A model generated the notes under the pieces. It saw nothing but the letters and a program-made list of their open reading frames with translations. It did not search any database and was not told the DNA's origin. The position numbers were made by a program, and so were the translations under genes. Positions 31,849 through 44,113 of a DNA stretch of 64,000 nt are shown here, one piece after another; position 1 is the stretch's first letter, and every line of letters begins with the position of its first letter. Origin of the DNA: Ottelia alismoides (taxonomy: Eukaryota; Streptophyta; Magnoliopsida; Alismatales; Hydrocharitaceae); assembly GCA_037367405.1 (NCBI GenBank), contig JAZKJV010009784.1:806001-870000 (forward strand). Direction: 5' to 3'.

Positions 31849-33622
31849 TGATGAATCTCCAATTAATTATATAAGTATATAAATACTACCCTATTCCATA
31901 AGGAAAATCTTTTTCTCTGTGATGTATATTAAGGTTAGGGACTGATATTACATGCATTATATTTGCATGTACTTGTCATTCCACTCAAATGAGCAATCAC
32001 ACATCACTCTTCAATTCACCTTTATTTATGCCCTAATCAAGAGATAAGAAATGAGAAATTAAGAAGGTATTTGGAAACACTCAGATAAACGACAAGATAC
32101 TCTCGATTTCCTCTTGATATATGTGTTGACCAATCGATTTAATAGCGACAACATTGCATGATATTTAAAATATCAACAATACCGTGAACGTGCAAGGTTA
32201 AAATAATAAATTTTGTATAAGTTCATTACATCACGATCTAAGGAGAACAAATATTGTGGGCATCCTTATATATAAATAACCTCTTAGCAAAGGGGCGCTC
32301 ATCACTATTACTCTTTTCTCTGGGTGCTACAAATATTTAATATCAAAATTAAGCTCCAAAATATCATTTGCTAGAAATCCAATATCTCCAAACAAATCAT
32401 TATTTAAATAACATTCTCTACCTTAATCTAAACTCACAACACTACTAACATGTCCTTTGGAATTACATGAATAAGCCAAAAGGTGATTGTAATAAATGGA
32501 CATTTGAAATAATAGGAAGGCCAATAATTGTAACGACCATTATCGAGAACGGGCACCCAAATAATTGTAACGACCATTATGGAGAAAGGGCACCGATGCC
32601 ATCTTGAAAAGATGCAATTGAATAGACGCATCTCCCATTGAAAAGGTGCAAATGCTATTAACACATCTCTTGTTGAACGGCCATGCATGTATATATATAC
32701 CACAAGAGAGAACGGCCAGGGGCATCCGATGATTGCATCACCATTGAGTCATTCCACCCAACATCCTACCCATTCGATCATTCCGTCACCCTTCCTGTCA
32801 ACCAATTCCGCTGCCAACCTATTCTGTTATCATTAATCCAACAAAAATCCACTACCATAATTAGCCATCTATTTTATTATCGACGAAGCATCAAAGCGAT
32901 TTCGTCGACTTGTGCATTTGGACCCTCAGTGAATCCGACTCCCGAGGCTCCACCCCAAGTGCCGTTAAAAATTATCCAACACCATAGACGTCCGCCAACC
33001 ATCAATTCCTTGGTCCTTCTATGAACCCGACTCCAGAGGCTTCCTCCCGAGCCGCCAACCACCATATTCTTATATCGCCTTTATTTTATTACTTTACATT
33101 TTTATATCCATCTTATTTTATTTTGTTCTCTTTCGTGCAACTATTTGTCAAGACTATCGCGACCATCCATATATAACGGTGATTATCCTCAACTCTTGGA
33201 GATCTGGGACGTGACACGAGGTTCGAGCTCGATCCGCGGTTGTAATCACATCCAACTCGCCTCACCAGAATATCCCAATTCGCGAAGAGCTAATTCGTAC
33301 GAGTCCAATTTGAGGTTGCCGCATAGAAGGGGAGTGATCAACACTTGCCGACCTGCACTATTGTCCTTTCAACTTTTATTTCAGTTTTTGTTATCAAACA
33401 TCCTGCAACAAACTCGTCGATTTATAAAGTATTTTTATTTACAAAATAAAGTGCAGAGTCTTCCTGTCCCTGTGGATTCGACCCTGACTTACCATATACT
33501 TTGCTAGTGCATAATATAGTTAAGTCCGGTTATTTATTTGTTCGAAGTGTATTTTTGTGGGTTCTCAACGACTATCCGACATAAAAATCGGGTACTTAAA
33601 CCCTCGAAAATACGCCTCAACA
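31849..33622 (+). mobile_element. Solo LTR, Ty3/gypsy-like, nested in element A
   Basis: A 1774-bp insertion with TG (TGATGAATCTCC) and CA (ACGCCTCAACA) ends, flanked by a perfect 5-bp duplication, cactt (31844-31848 and 33623-33627). Element B lacks it at the same place (45690-45720), so the empty site is known. There is no internal coding region or second LTR. The 3' part reads gtccctgtggattcgaccct followed by gacttaccatatac (33467-33496), wording typical of the R/U5 of plant Tat/Athila-type gypsy LTRs. It is best explained by recombination between two LTRs that removed the body of the element. Confidence 0.85.
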
Positions 33623-33627
33623 CACTT

Positions 33628-36600
33628 GCATATCCCTAGTAACAGTGCTCGCATCTAATGCGAATGTTGCATCTTATGCAACCAATACTCAATCTTGTTA
33701 GTTACAGTGTCCTTGACACTACAACCTAACAATTATCATAACCAGTATTTCCATAATCCTTATCAGAATACCCTTATTCCTGGATATCACTATCTCTTAA
33801 GGTATCCACAGTTAAGACCTTTTAGATCAATATCTATAAAGTCTTAAGTTTTGAAGATAAGACTATGAGATCACTATCTCAAAAAAATCTTGTCATCTAT
33901 GAAGATTTTGTTATTACTGTAATCAAGTGTTTTCTCTCTATAGTAGCATTAGCAATACTTTACTACTCCCACTGCATGGCAGATATCTGGCTTTTGTACA
34001 CATCTAGCATACACTCAGCTTCTCGTAACTGAAGCATAAGGGCAATCAGTTTTAGATTTCACTTCCTCAACTCTTTGAGGTGTTATCCCTTTAGATAGGT
34101 CAGTACCATATTTTAAGGGATGGAAGACTTTCTTGGAATTTCTAAGAATAGAATATGTCCAAGATGTACCACAAATGTGACAGTCCCAATATCCTCTTCT
34201 CTTTGCATCTGAACAACTTCAGAATTAAGATCTAAGAGGTATCCTTGAAATCATATCTCAAGTTATGGAACAACCAGATTATAAAATACTTATTATTATT
34301 CTTATATCATTTTAAATGATTAGGATATCATCTACATTTAACACGATGAACATGAAGGCACTCTCACTAAGCTTCACATGGCTCATCAAGATTCTATCCG
34401 AAATCATAACATTTATAATTTCATCAAATCTTATGGTCCAACTTCAAGAAGCTTATTTGAGTCCATAGATGGATTCCTTAGCTTGTACACCTTGCTTTCC
34501 TCAACCATGAAGCCCTTGTGCTACTTCATGTGAATATCCTCAGAAAGGTATTCATAGAGGAATGCAATCTTGACTTCTTTCTCTTGAAGATCCATTTACA
34601 CTTTTATGGGTCTTGCCCATATAGGTGGATCCTCGAGGGTCCATATACAACACTTGTATATGACGTCTACTTTAGACTTTCATTGCTAAAATCCATCTTT
34701 CCATGTTATGATCCTCAAGAGCTTCATCACATGAAGTCCGATCATTGTCAGACTTAACTAACACATGGAATACATCCTCAAACTCATTTGAAGAGGTATT
34801 AATGTTTCATTTTTAATTTTCCTTTTAGTTTCTGATTTCAGGAGCCTCATTATCTTCTCAAGATTAAATGAGTTCCTACACCTCATTTTCTTCTTGATTC
34901 TCAATAGAGTCATCCTCTAAGAATCATATCCTCAGAGATGAGATATTTTAAGAATCTCAAGGTCATAAAGTAGGTATCCAATACCATCCTTTATTTTCCT
35001 AATGAAGTAGCACTCTCTAGTGCTAGATTCCAGCTTATATGCATGGAACCTTATCAATGATATACATTGTAGTCTCTACTACACATATATACCTGGAAAC
35101 TAAGGGATAATTATGCTAAAACTCATCATTGATAAGATCATGTCACACATGATCCAATTGTATCTCCCTATAACTCTATTGAGTTAAGGTGTGTTAGGTG
35201 GATTGAGATAGAAATGATATTCATATCTCCATAAGGTATTCTTTGAATTGATCTAGCAGCTACTTGCTACCTAGATTAGATTAAATTCATTTTATCTTCC
35301 TTCAAGCTTTGGTTCTAAACCAAAAAAAATTGAAATCTTTGAACATTTCAAAGGTTTCTTAGGTGAAGAGAAGAAATCTCATATCATACAAAATTATCAA
35401 CAGATATCACATATCCATAATGTTTACTATGATATAGATGATACGCATACATCAATATGTATAAGATCCTGAATACCTTGACATCTTACACCTTTCCCAA
35501 GGAAGGGTGTATTGGACATTTTTACTTTAGAATACAATATTCGCAAGTATGTAAGATTTGGACCTTTAGAAAATCTAAAGTTTCATCTCTCACTAGTCTA
35601 TTAATCTCATCAACAGACATATGTCCAAGGCTTGATGCCAGATCATTGTCAAATGATCTTCCTCCTTTTTGTCTTAAGGTTTAATTTCAGTATTTAAAAT
35701 TGTTAACGAACCATTCATTAAATTTCTAGTTTAGTGGAGTCCACTAGATTTTAGATTACTATCTGAAATATCTCCATCATAACTCTTTATGATAGGTCCA
35801 TTCCAGAATTCATGTTTATTTCCAACATTTAGAAACAAACAATGAGTGTATTCTAATGTCCAGGTCATAGAGACATTCTCTAAGACTAAGGTCTCTCCCA
35901 CTGAAATTATGAAGTCTAGTGATCCAATGGAAATTGTTGCAACAATTGCATCAATATCTATGTGGATGACTATAAGCCTTAAGATCAAGTTTTCTAGTCT
36001 TCTAAAACATATGAAACCCATTGCAAGTGTTGTAGAAGGTTGAGATACAATTACAAAACTTTATCTTATTCAATAAGCAAGTCAATATCAATGATTTATG
36101 TAGATTATTCTGATGCTCTATCCGAGTCCTTCTCTAAGGATTCTAGACAGACTTGATAGTCATACTATCAACACATCAACTTATTGCAGTATTGGCATTC
36201 ATCCAACTCTTTGGATGTCATATGGAAGTCATAGAAGTACAATCAACTCTTTGACTATACTTCTTACTTGGGTCCAACCCATGCTTCCACTGTGCTCCCT
36301 TTATCTATGAACAACCATTGCTTAAGATTAAGGATCTCTTATGTTAAATTCAAAAGAATTCAATGTAAGAGCATTTCAACATTTATACAAGCTTCATTAA
36401 ATTCAAACAATATGAATATTTCATGAATGACTAGAGTATAGACAATGGAATTATGACACTCATCATGTCTACATCCATCTAGACTCTTAAAACATTGGTT
36501 CAGGTATGTATTCAAACAATTTGAATACATCATCTCTTATAGAGCCACCATTCTGCAAGATGCAGAGAACCACGCCATTCATGATTAAATGTCAAGAGCA

Positions 36601-36959
36601 CATATGTATGCCAGAACATCTTCTTAGATTTTATCAGGATTAATTGACAATTGTGATCATCATCGACATATCACTTCCAAAGTACATCCGATGAGATCAA
36701 GACTATAGAGACATACAAACCCTAGGGTTGTAGTCCTATTATCTATTTAATTGTCATTCCTCAATATTATGAGGAAACTTGCACATTGCAACCACATACA
36801 TTATGTATCCAACTGCAAGTACAATATCTGGATCATAAGTCCAATCCATGATATTTTACTGGTTATTATTGAGTATAACATTGAGTGGGTTTAATGAAGG
36901 ATTATCAGAAATAAGAAATTTGCATAAATTTATATATATATATATATATACATATATAT

Positions 36960-37010
<51 letters not shown>

Positions 37011-38699
37011 TTTTACTTTGATTTAGGAATTTTTATATCAAAGTGGTCTTGCCTTATCTACACTGAAAGTTCATTCCCTTAATCACTTTCAATGTAAGAG
37101 ATATACTTACCATTATATCTCAGCAAGATATGGGATCTCCTTCCTTATCTTTGTTACATCCCAATAATATGAGAATCTGCAATTCCGATAAAAAGAAGCG
37201 GGAACACATTCCGCCTTACAAGTCCAACTTCCATCTCTCAATTCGGTCTTTAACACCCGGGCCCACCACCTCTAAGGCAATGTTGACCCGTCATTAATTG
37301 AACCAACCGTCAACAAGAATAGTACTCGCTATACACAATCTAATATCACCCCGATAATATGAGGATCAGATATTGGGGTCACTACGTATACGACCTTACT
37401 CTTTAGAGAAGCAAAGAGCCCGATCCAGATGCGCTTGCATGCAGGAGCTGTCACTTCGGACATGCGTCTCTCACATGCAATCCATGGTGACGGAACCCTT
37501 CGCCTTGACGGGAGACCATGGATGTCACTTATGTGATCCTTCATATCATATATAAATTCTAATTAATCATTATGAATCATATTCATTATGATTAATTCTT
37601 CCAAGGGAAATAACATCTCTATTCATAATAGAGTATTTTAATTTTAATTGAATTCCAATTAATCTAATCATATTAAATTAATGATCCAATTAATATCCAA
37701 CAAACATTTTATTGTTACTTGAATTATGGTATTATCTCAAATACATATTATTTCGAATTTTAATAATTAGAATACATCATGATTTCTTAAGCATTATACT
37801 AACCCTACTCGCTGTCATGGCCAGTACCGACGAGAGTGGGACAGATCGCATACGTTGCAACCCGCTACCCCAATGCTCTCCGACTAGACACCATATCCAC
37901 CTCGAGAAAGGATAAAGCAAAATAGATCACTTTGTATTTGAGATGATCATCGGTTCTTCAACCGAAATTATAACATATAATAATAATCAAAATAATTTTG
38001 ATTAACATTATAATGAGATTTGCTAAACAAATCCCAAGTCCTATTCAAGCAACATGTTTGTTGGAATGTAGATCATGTAACCAATTAGTGATCTAGATCA
38101 CATCTAATCAAATATTGGTTAAGGCAATGTCATTTAAGGAAATAATCATCATCAAATATTTCACAAATATTTATGCACAATTATTCCAGAAAAGTAAACA
38201 ATTTAATTTCACTAATTGATTAAATGACAATCACTATGTTCTTGATTAGGAAAGTATTTCCAGCAGTGACCCTCACTTACTAAAAATATCATATCTCAAT
38301 CAATATAAATCCAAATTAAGCAAAGTAAGTTCCTAAAGTTTGCTAATTTGATTTACAACAGAATCTAAATGATTTGCATGCATTTCAAGGCGTTTCAAAA
38401 CTGCAATTAACATCTTAATTACGTCATGATCCGCAGTCCCCTAAACAGTGGATACATGTTCACTAAAATGAGCATAACTTGAGCAAACGGAATCGAAATC
38501 ACGTAAACTCAGGTCCTACGGTTTCCTTATTTAATGGGGAACAAAATACAATTATTATTTTGTGTTTAAACAATTTAAACAGTGCCTAAGCTAATCTCAA
38601 AACAGAGATGCGAAAATGAAATGCAAGAAAACTTTCGCAAACCCTAATGAACCCAAGTCGTCCTCGGTTAAGGATCGTATCCAAAACCACCGACCTAAG
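33628..38699 (-). pseudogene. Element A copia Pol/Gag remnants
   Basis: Read on the minus strand, copia RT is recognisable: KWIFKRK (about 34590-34570), KIAFLYEYLSEDIHMK then a stop at 34521-34523, the block before LK-stop-AS (stop 34453-34455), IRFDEII, and LNVDDILI, where the family has YVDD (about 34325-34350). About 170 bases present in element B between the KWIFKRK and AFLYE blocks (46680-46850) are deleted here. The half nearer the primer site (36300-38700) would have been gag and protease but holds no frame I can identify. No frame exceeds roughly 100 codons. Confidence 0.7.
36930..37006. repeat. TA/TACA microsatellite
   Basis: Runs of tatata with interspersed tacata inside element A; element B has only a short ta run at the equivalent place (about 49210-49225), so it expanded after the two copies separated. 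Confidence 0.9.
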
Positions 38700-38711
38700 G
38701 CTCTGATACCA
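38700..38711 (-). other. Primer-binding site of element A
   Basis: gctctgatacca on the plus strand equals tggtatcagagc on the minus strand, two bases from the 5' LTR end. It is the same initiator-Met type as in the gypsy element. Confidence 0.9.
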
Positions 38712-38713
38712 CT

Positions 38714-41277
38714 TGAATGATATGGTTATATCCTCAAGCGCATCACGGAAGCGTGAGCATCGTATCGAATACGACGAAGAACGACTAGTCGTACTAGTTG
38801 TCTATGCAGCGGAAATTAAAAATTTTTCTTACGACGAAACCACATGATCCAAGAACACTTCTCGGATCGTTTCGTCTAAACCACGAACAAGTAATAGGAT
38901 TACCTCTTGAAGAGTGGTTGCGATCGAGTCTATAAACGAAGAGACCTCCTGTCTCAAGTCCGATCCGACGGAGGAGATGCATGCGAGCGCGGGGATGAAC
39001 CGCGTGCTTCTCGCAATCCATGTTGATGATCCAAGCGGTGGATCTCCTGATCTCGACACACGAGATCCAACATCTTCTTCACGAGCAAGGCACACTGAAG
39101 TAGACGGAATTCCACGAGCAAACCATCGGGCAACATAACGACGACGCTGCGACGATGGAGAACCTCTCTAGGGCATCTATGGTGGAGGATCATGAGAGGG
39201 AGAGAGAGAAAGAGAGAGAGATGTGCTTCTCAAGCATTGTGTAAAAAAAGAGCAATGTGGTGCCTCTCATTTTATAACATGTTGGGATCCATGGATCTCA
39301 ATCCATGGGACAACACAAATCCAATGGTCCTCATTGATTGTGTTTCTTTTAATGACTAAGATTTGTGTTCGTAAAAACCAACAACAATTAATTTAATTTA
39401 GATTAAATTTATATTGATAAATCAATATAAATCAATCCCAAATTAAATCAATCAAGCATGGAGATTATGTAATGAAGATTGCCTCCTTCCATAATATTGG
39501 ATTTGGTGGCAATCTCATGCCATCTCATGAGATTTCATGAGATCACATTATTCCATGGAAATCTTTAAGATTACAACAACACTTGTTGTAAATTATTCAA
39601 CAAAAATACTTCATAATTATTTTGTGAATATTGCAATTTTACCATTGAAAAATTGTGAATCACATTCACAACCCAAAATAAAATGTGAATCCAATTCACA
39701 TCAACATTTAATTAACAAATATAAATTACAAATAGCTCTCTCTTATATATTATAAATCACATTTATAATATATATGACAAATATGGATATTGCTATCCAC
39801 ATTATTCATATCCATGATAATTAAATCACATTTAATCATCTTGGATCTCTATTATCTTGTTCTCAAATAATATGAATCACATTCATATTATTCACATCTT
39901 TGATAATTAAATCGCATTCAATTATCTCAGATAACTCTCTTTATAACATGAATCGAATTCATATTAATCATGATAATTAAATCACATTTAATTATCCATT
40001 TGATCAATGCTCGCATACTCATATCAATAATGAAATTTTCCCGAACCCTTTCAAGGATAATGCGCTTTCTCCGCGAATACTTGGAGATAAGGACAGGGCG
40101 ATTGTATTGTTCCAAGTATAGTGACTTGGATATTGAGATCATATCTCAAATCCAAATCGTGGGCCTCCCATAGATGCTTGATTAAATCAAGACCACAAAT
40201 CTAATCTTCTCATTGCATCTGAATTACATTCAGATCAATGTCCAACTTTTGGACCAAGATCAGATTACTTCTCTACTGAGAGGAGTCACTGAAATCCAGA
40301 CCCGTTTCATCACTCTCTAGGAATGGAAGCATCATGGTTATACAATCGTTTATGATCACATGACCCTCAGGTATTCCCAATACCTGTACATCCTGCATAC
40401 TGGAAGACTCAGACTAAACCCGAAGTATTGGATCAACTTTATACTCTCTACTTCATGGTTTTATCAGTAAGTTTCTCATTCGATCATTGGGAGTTGGTAT
40501 TGATCATATACTTTCCAAAAGCATATATCATACCTAGGTCTTGATCATATACTTTCCAAAAGTATATATCAAACCTACAAATTCAGTCAAGCTTCCAGAG
40601 CGAGACGACCGTGTGCACGGAATTTGATTCTTCCCAATATCTCATGGGTGAGCTCATGTCTTCCGATTCAGTAACTGAACCTATATGATCCCTTTGAGAG
40701 ATCGTATTACTCATATGCCCTTATATGCACACCAGCGCGTCGGTGTATAGACCTTGGTTAGGTCATCAACCTAGTGGTTTGCCAAATGTACATACTCAAA
40801 CATATAGTAACACATCTATCTCCGGTCAAAGGATGCATGCCTGTATCATGACAACATACGATATAGGACTTTGGTTATCTCGATCTCATTAAGTCAACTT
40901 TTTGACCTAACTAATCTAACACCACCGACTCTCTATTCCTATGCAGAGGACCTGCATTAAGAGGTTGGTCAGATATTAGCCTTTAAAGATAAGGATTGCC
41001 ATCTCCTACTCAGGCTGGAGATCATCTCTTAATAATCATTTGACGGTGCTTGATGAGTCCTCAATCTAACCCTTTGGATATTCATCCAAGCACCAACCTC
41101 TATGATTCAATAGTTGAATCAACAGCTGTATGATTATTAAGATGGCCATGCTACATAACCCTAATTGTACTAAGGGACCTATTATGCAAATTATTCATTC
41201 TTCATTTTAGATCAGGGAATGATATTTGTAATAACATTTATTACATAATGGCTCGCCGTGGGCTCGCATGTCTAACA
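38714..41277 (-). repeat. Element A 5' LTR (about 2.6 kb)
   Basis: Matches 29096-31700 throughout. It has the same promoter position (tataaaatgagagg on the minus strand, about 39260-39275) and the same start TGTTAGACATGCGAGCCC at 41277. It shares A-specific differences from element B, for example tctattatcttgttctcaa at about 39846-39864. Confidence 0.85.
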
Positions 41278-41426
41278 ACACGGTGGCATAGGATGCAGAT
41301 GTGCAGACCTGCATCGTAGGGGGGTCAAACGCATAGATGGATGTACGTAAGGGCACGAGGCAGTGAGGAGCGATGCACATGCGCATGGCATGGGCGAGGC
41401 ACACGGTGCGGTCGAGGGCAAGGCAG
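41278..41426. other. GC-rich spacer between elements A and B
   Basis: Rich in gcatg/gcacg words, unlike the LTRs on either side. It takes the place of the last 45 or so bases of the element B 3' LTR, and resembles 28920-29095 in part. Origin unknown. Confidence 0.45.
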
Positions 41427-42484
41427 AAGCATGAGGATCAGATCGTATGCGATCGGGAGCGACTAGTCACACTAGTTGCTCCGAGCAATGTAATTTAAAA
41501 TATTTTGATATGATGAAACCACATTATCCAAGAACACTTCTTGGATCATTTCATCTAAACCACAAACAAGTACTAGGGTTACCTCTTGAAGTGTGATTGC
41601 GATCGAGTCTCTAAACGAAGAGACCTCTTGTCTCAAGTCCGATTCAACGGAGGAGATGCTTGCAAGCATGCTGATGAGACGCGTGCTCCTCGCAATCCAT
41701 GTTTATGATCCAAGCGGTGGATCTCCTGATATCATCATACGAGATCCAACATCTTCTTCTCGAGTGAGGCACACCGAAGGAGATGGAGATCCACAAGTAG
41801 ATGATCTAGCATCATAATGATGACTCTCTCTTGGGCTCCATGGTGGACGGACACAATGATGGAGAGGACCTTTGGCATGTATATATATATATATATAGTG
41901 AGAGAGAGAGAGCTTATGGATTGATCATAATATTATAACACGAAGAGCAAGGGGTACCTCTTCTTATATAGGGTTTTGGGATCCATGTATTCAATCCATG
42001 GACAACACACAATCAACGGATGAGATTGATTTGTGTTTCTTTCAATGGTTATGATCTTGTCATAAAAACATAACAACAATTAATTTAATTTAAATTAATA
42101 TATATTGATAAATCAATATAAGTTAATTTCAAATCAAATCAATTGGCTAGTCTTGGAGATAATGAGGAGACTAATGACATCTACTGAAAAAGGGGGGGGG
42201 GGCGACCACCAATCATCTCCTGAGATCTAATCATCTCATGAGATCTTATTATCTCATGATATCCCTAAGATTTACAACAACAATTGTTGTAAATTATTTC
42301 ACAAAAAAAATTCAAAATTATCTTGTGAAATTTACGATCATGTCATTGGAAAAATGTGAATCACATTCACATCCCAAAACAAAATGTAAATTATATTTTC
42401 AATTAATTATCCAACGTGAATCCAATTCAAATGAATAATTAATCAACAAATATAAATCACAAATAGATCTTTCTTATATATTAT

Positions 42485-44113
42485 TGATGAATATGTGATT
42501 CATCACTCTTAAAGATGAGAATAGAGCCTTGTTCCTGAGTAATTAGCTGTATATTTCCACTTACATTGCATAATTAGCATTCATGCATGCATAAATAATA
42601 TCTACATTTTAGCATTCACATTTGCATTAAATAAGAAGCCCAATTCACTTGTAAATATTCACCATATTTCACATATTTGTATATATTTTATACTAACTCC
42701 AAATCCAATAAAACCCCAATCCAAGTTTGAAACTAGGAGCCTTAAAATGCATATATCTCTCATACAATGTCCAATTTAGGTTTACCCACTTTTAATGTAA
42801 TAAACATTCAAAGATCTTCAAAACAAGACGAATTTCATTAAAATCAATGCTCGTATACAAAACTTGGGTTTTGGACCTCTATTGTATATTGTATATATTG
42901 ACCAAAATGCCCTTGCATTTTATCCTTTTATTTTCTTAATTATTAAAAATAAAAAAATTAGATTAAATTGTAAATACTCCTTTCATATTTTTTCTCACTT
43001 TATTTTGATTTTTCTCAAATTTAAAAAATGACAAAAAAATTACAAAAGATAAAATGCGGTATTTTATATCTATAAGGTACCAACCAAAAATACAATTTGT
43101 ACAGATGATTTCATTTGATTTTCAATCCTTCACAAAAGTTATAGATCTCGTCAAGACGAGTAACTTTTGTGTTGACCACTTTTTGATTTAACCTCTTGTT
43201 ATTTCTTTTTGATTTTTCTTTGCATTTATTTTGGATTTTTCTGGGAGCCGCCACGTGTCAATCCCTCCTTTCTCCACTTACTCTCTTTACTTTGGACCGT
43301 TGGATGAATGGTGCTTCACCCAATGGCTCAAATCATTTCATCTCTCTCTCTCTTTCTCTCCATATTGTGTCTTCCACCTCCCGACTCTTGCGGGAGGAAC
43401 CATCAGCCACACACTCCACCCGCATCGCCCACTCGCACACCCTCTCCCCTTCTCCTGCGTAAGGCTCCACTCCGCCCACTTCCTCCCTCGATCTCCACCT
43501 CGCCCTCTCACCACTCACCAACGGTCTTTAAAAAGACCGCCACTCCTCCCTTCACCGATCATCCGCCATTCTAACAAAGTGAGGAGAGAGCTCCGACAGC
43601 CCTTAGGTGACAACTGAGGAACTCCATCATCGAGTGACGAACCCCTCACCTTCAGGTGAGATCCAAAGGAGGGTCATCTTCCTTCTTTGCTGCATCCTCT
43701 TCCCGCAAGAAGGTTGCTCAAGCTCGTCGTCCCACCGAACGACTCGAGCAACGACCCGCAGGAGCACAAGCTCCAGCATCCCAGGAGATTTCGATCCATC
43801 CCCATCCAGCCACTGTCCCTCGCAGGCCAGTCTCCACTGCCTCGTGCACCATCATCTCCTCCCGCGAAGCAGCCTCCCTCTCCCCGCTCCTCCTCGGCGT
43901 CTTCACCCGACGTTCATCTCAAGCCCGCAACCACATGCAGTTGTGCGTGACTGTGCAGCTGGACACACCTCCTATGAGCGCCGCCCCAACAACCCCTGAC
44001 CGTATGTCGACTAAGAGGAAGGAGCAACTCATATGAAATTATTCCCTTACACGGCCAGGGGTCGTTGGGGCGACGCTCACAGGAGGTGCGTCCAGCTGCA
44101 CAGTCACGCACAA
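42485..44113. mobile_element. Foreign 1.63-kb segment in element B 3' LTR
   Basis: Replaces about 70 bp of LTR. The left edge begins TGATGAATATGTGATTCATCA, itself a small palindrome. The left half (42485-43170) is AT-rich with LTR-like wording (gaccaaaatgcccttg). The right half (43230-44000) is GC- and CT-rich with a G-box-type cacgtg (43252-43257), a ct microsatellite (43342-43359) and a TATA-like tttaaaaag (43526-43534). Open frames at 43607-44036 (for example RSKGGSSSFFAASSSRKK) are unrecognised. It ends exactly at the outer edge of a long hairpin (43941-44113). No target duplication is seen. It could be a truncated LTR or a captured promoter/exon piece. Confidence 0.5.
43941..44113. repeat. 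Long inverted repeat (63-bp arms, about 47-bp loop)
   Basis: Arms 43941-44003 and 44051-44113 are inverted copies with 5 mismatches (at left-arm positions 25, 34, 41, 51 and 59). All are A/G or C/T differences of the kind that become G-U pairs if the minus strand is transcribed. The outer edge of the right arm is the junction with LTR sequence. Confidence 0.85.

Larger units (their letters stand above)
29096..41277 (-). mobile_element. Long-LTR copia element A, full length, with nested solo LTR
   Basis: Read on the minus strand: 5' LTR 41277-38714, primer-binding site tggtatcagagc (38711-38700), about 7-kb internal region, purine-rich tract (ctagtgagagat, 31712-31701), 3' LTR 31700-29096. 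The two LTRs correspond along their whole length and are roughly 94-95% alike in the blocks I compared (30360-30500 against 39940-40100). The internal region contains only broken copia Pol sequence, plus a 1774-bp insertion at 31849-33622 and a TA microsatellite at about 36930-37005. No clear 5-bp target duplication is visible at the outer ends (ggaca and acacg). Confidence 0.85.

Noticed and set aside
41880..41915. Possible origin or regulatory array at ta/ga runs
   Set aside because: Simple ta and ga microsatellites inside the LTR; equivalent positions in the other LTRs vary in length.
43656..44036. 126-codon frame as a real gene
   Set aside because: It runs through the hairpin and overlaps two other comparable frames in a CT-rich segment; no recognisable domain. 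Described only as part of the foreign segment.
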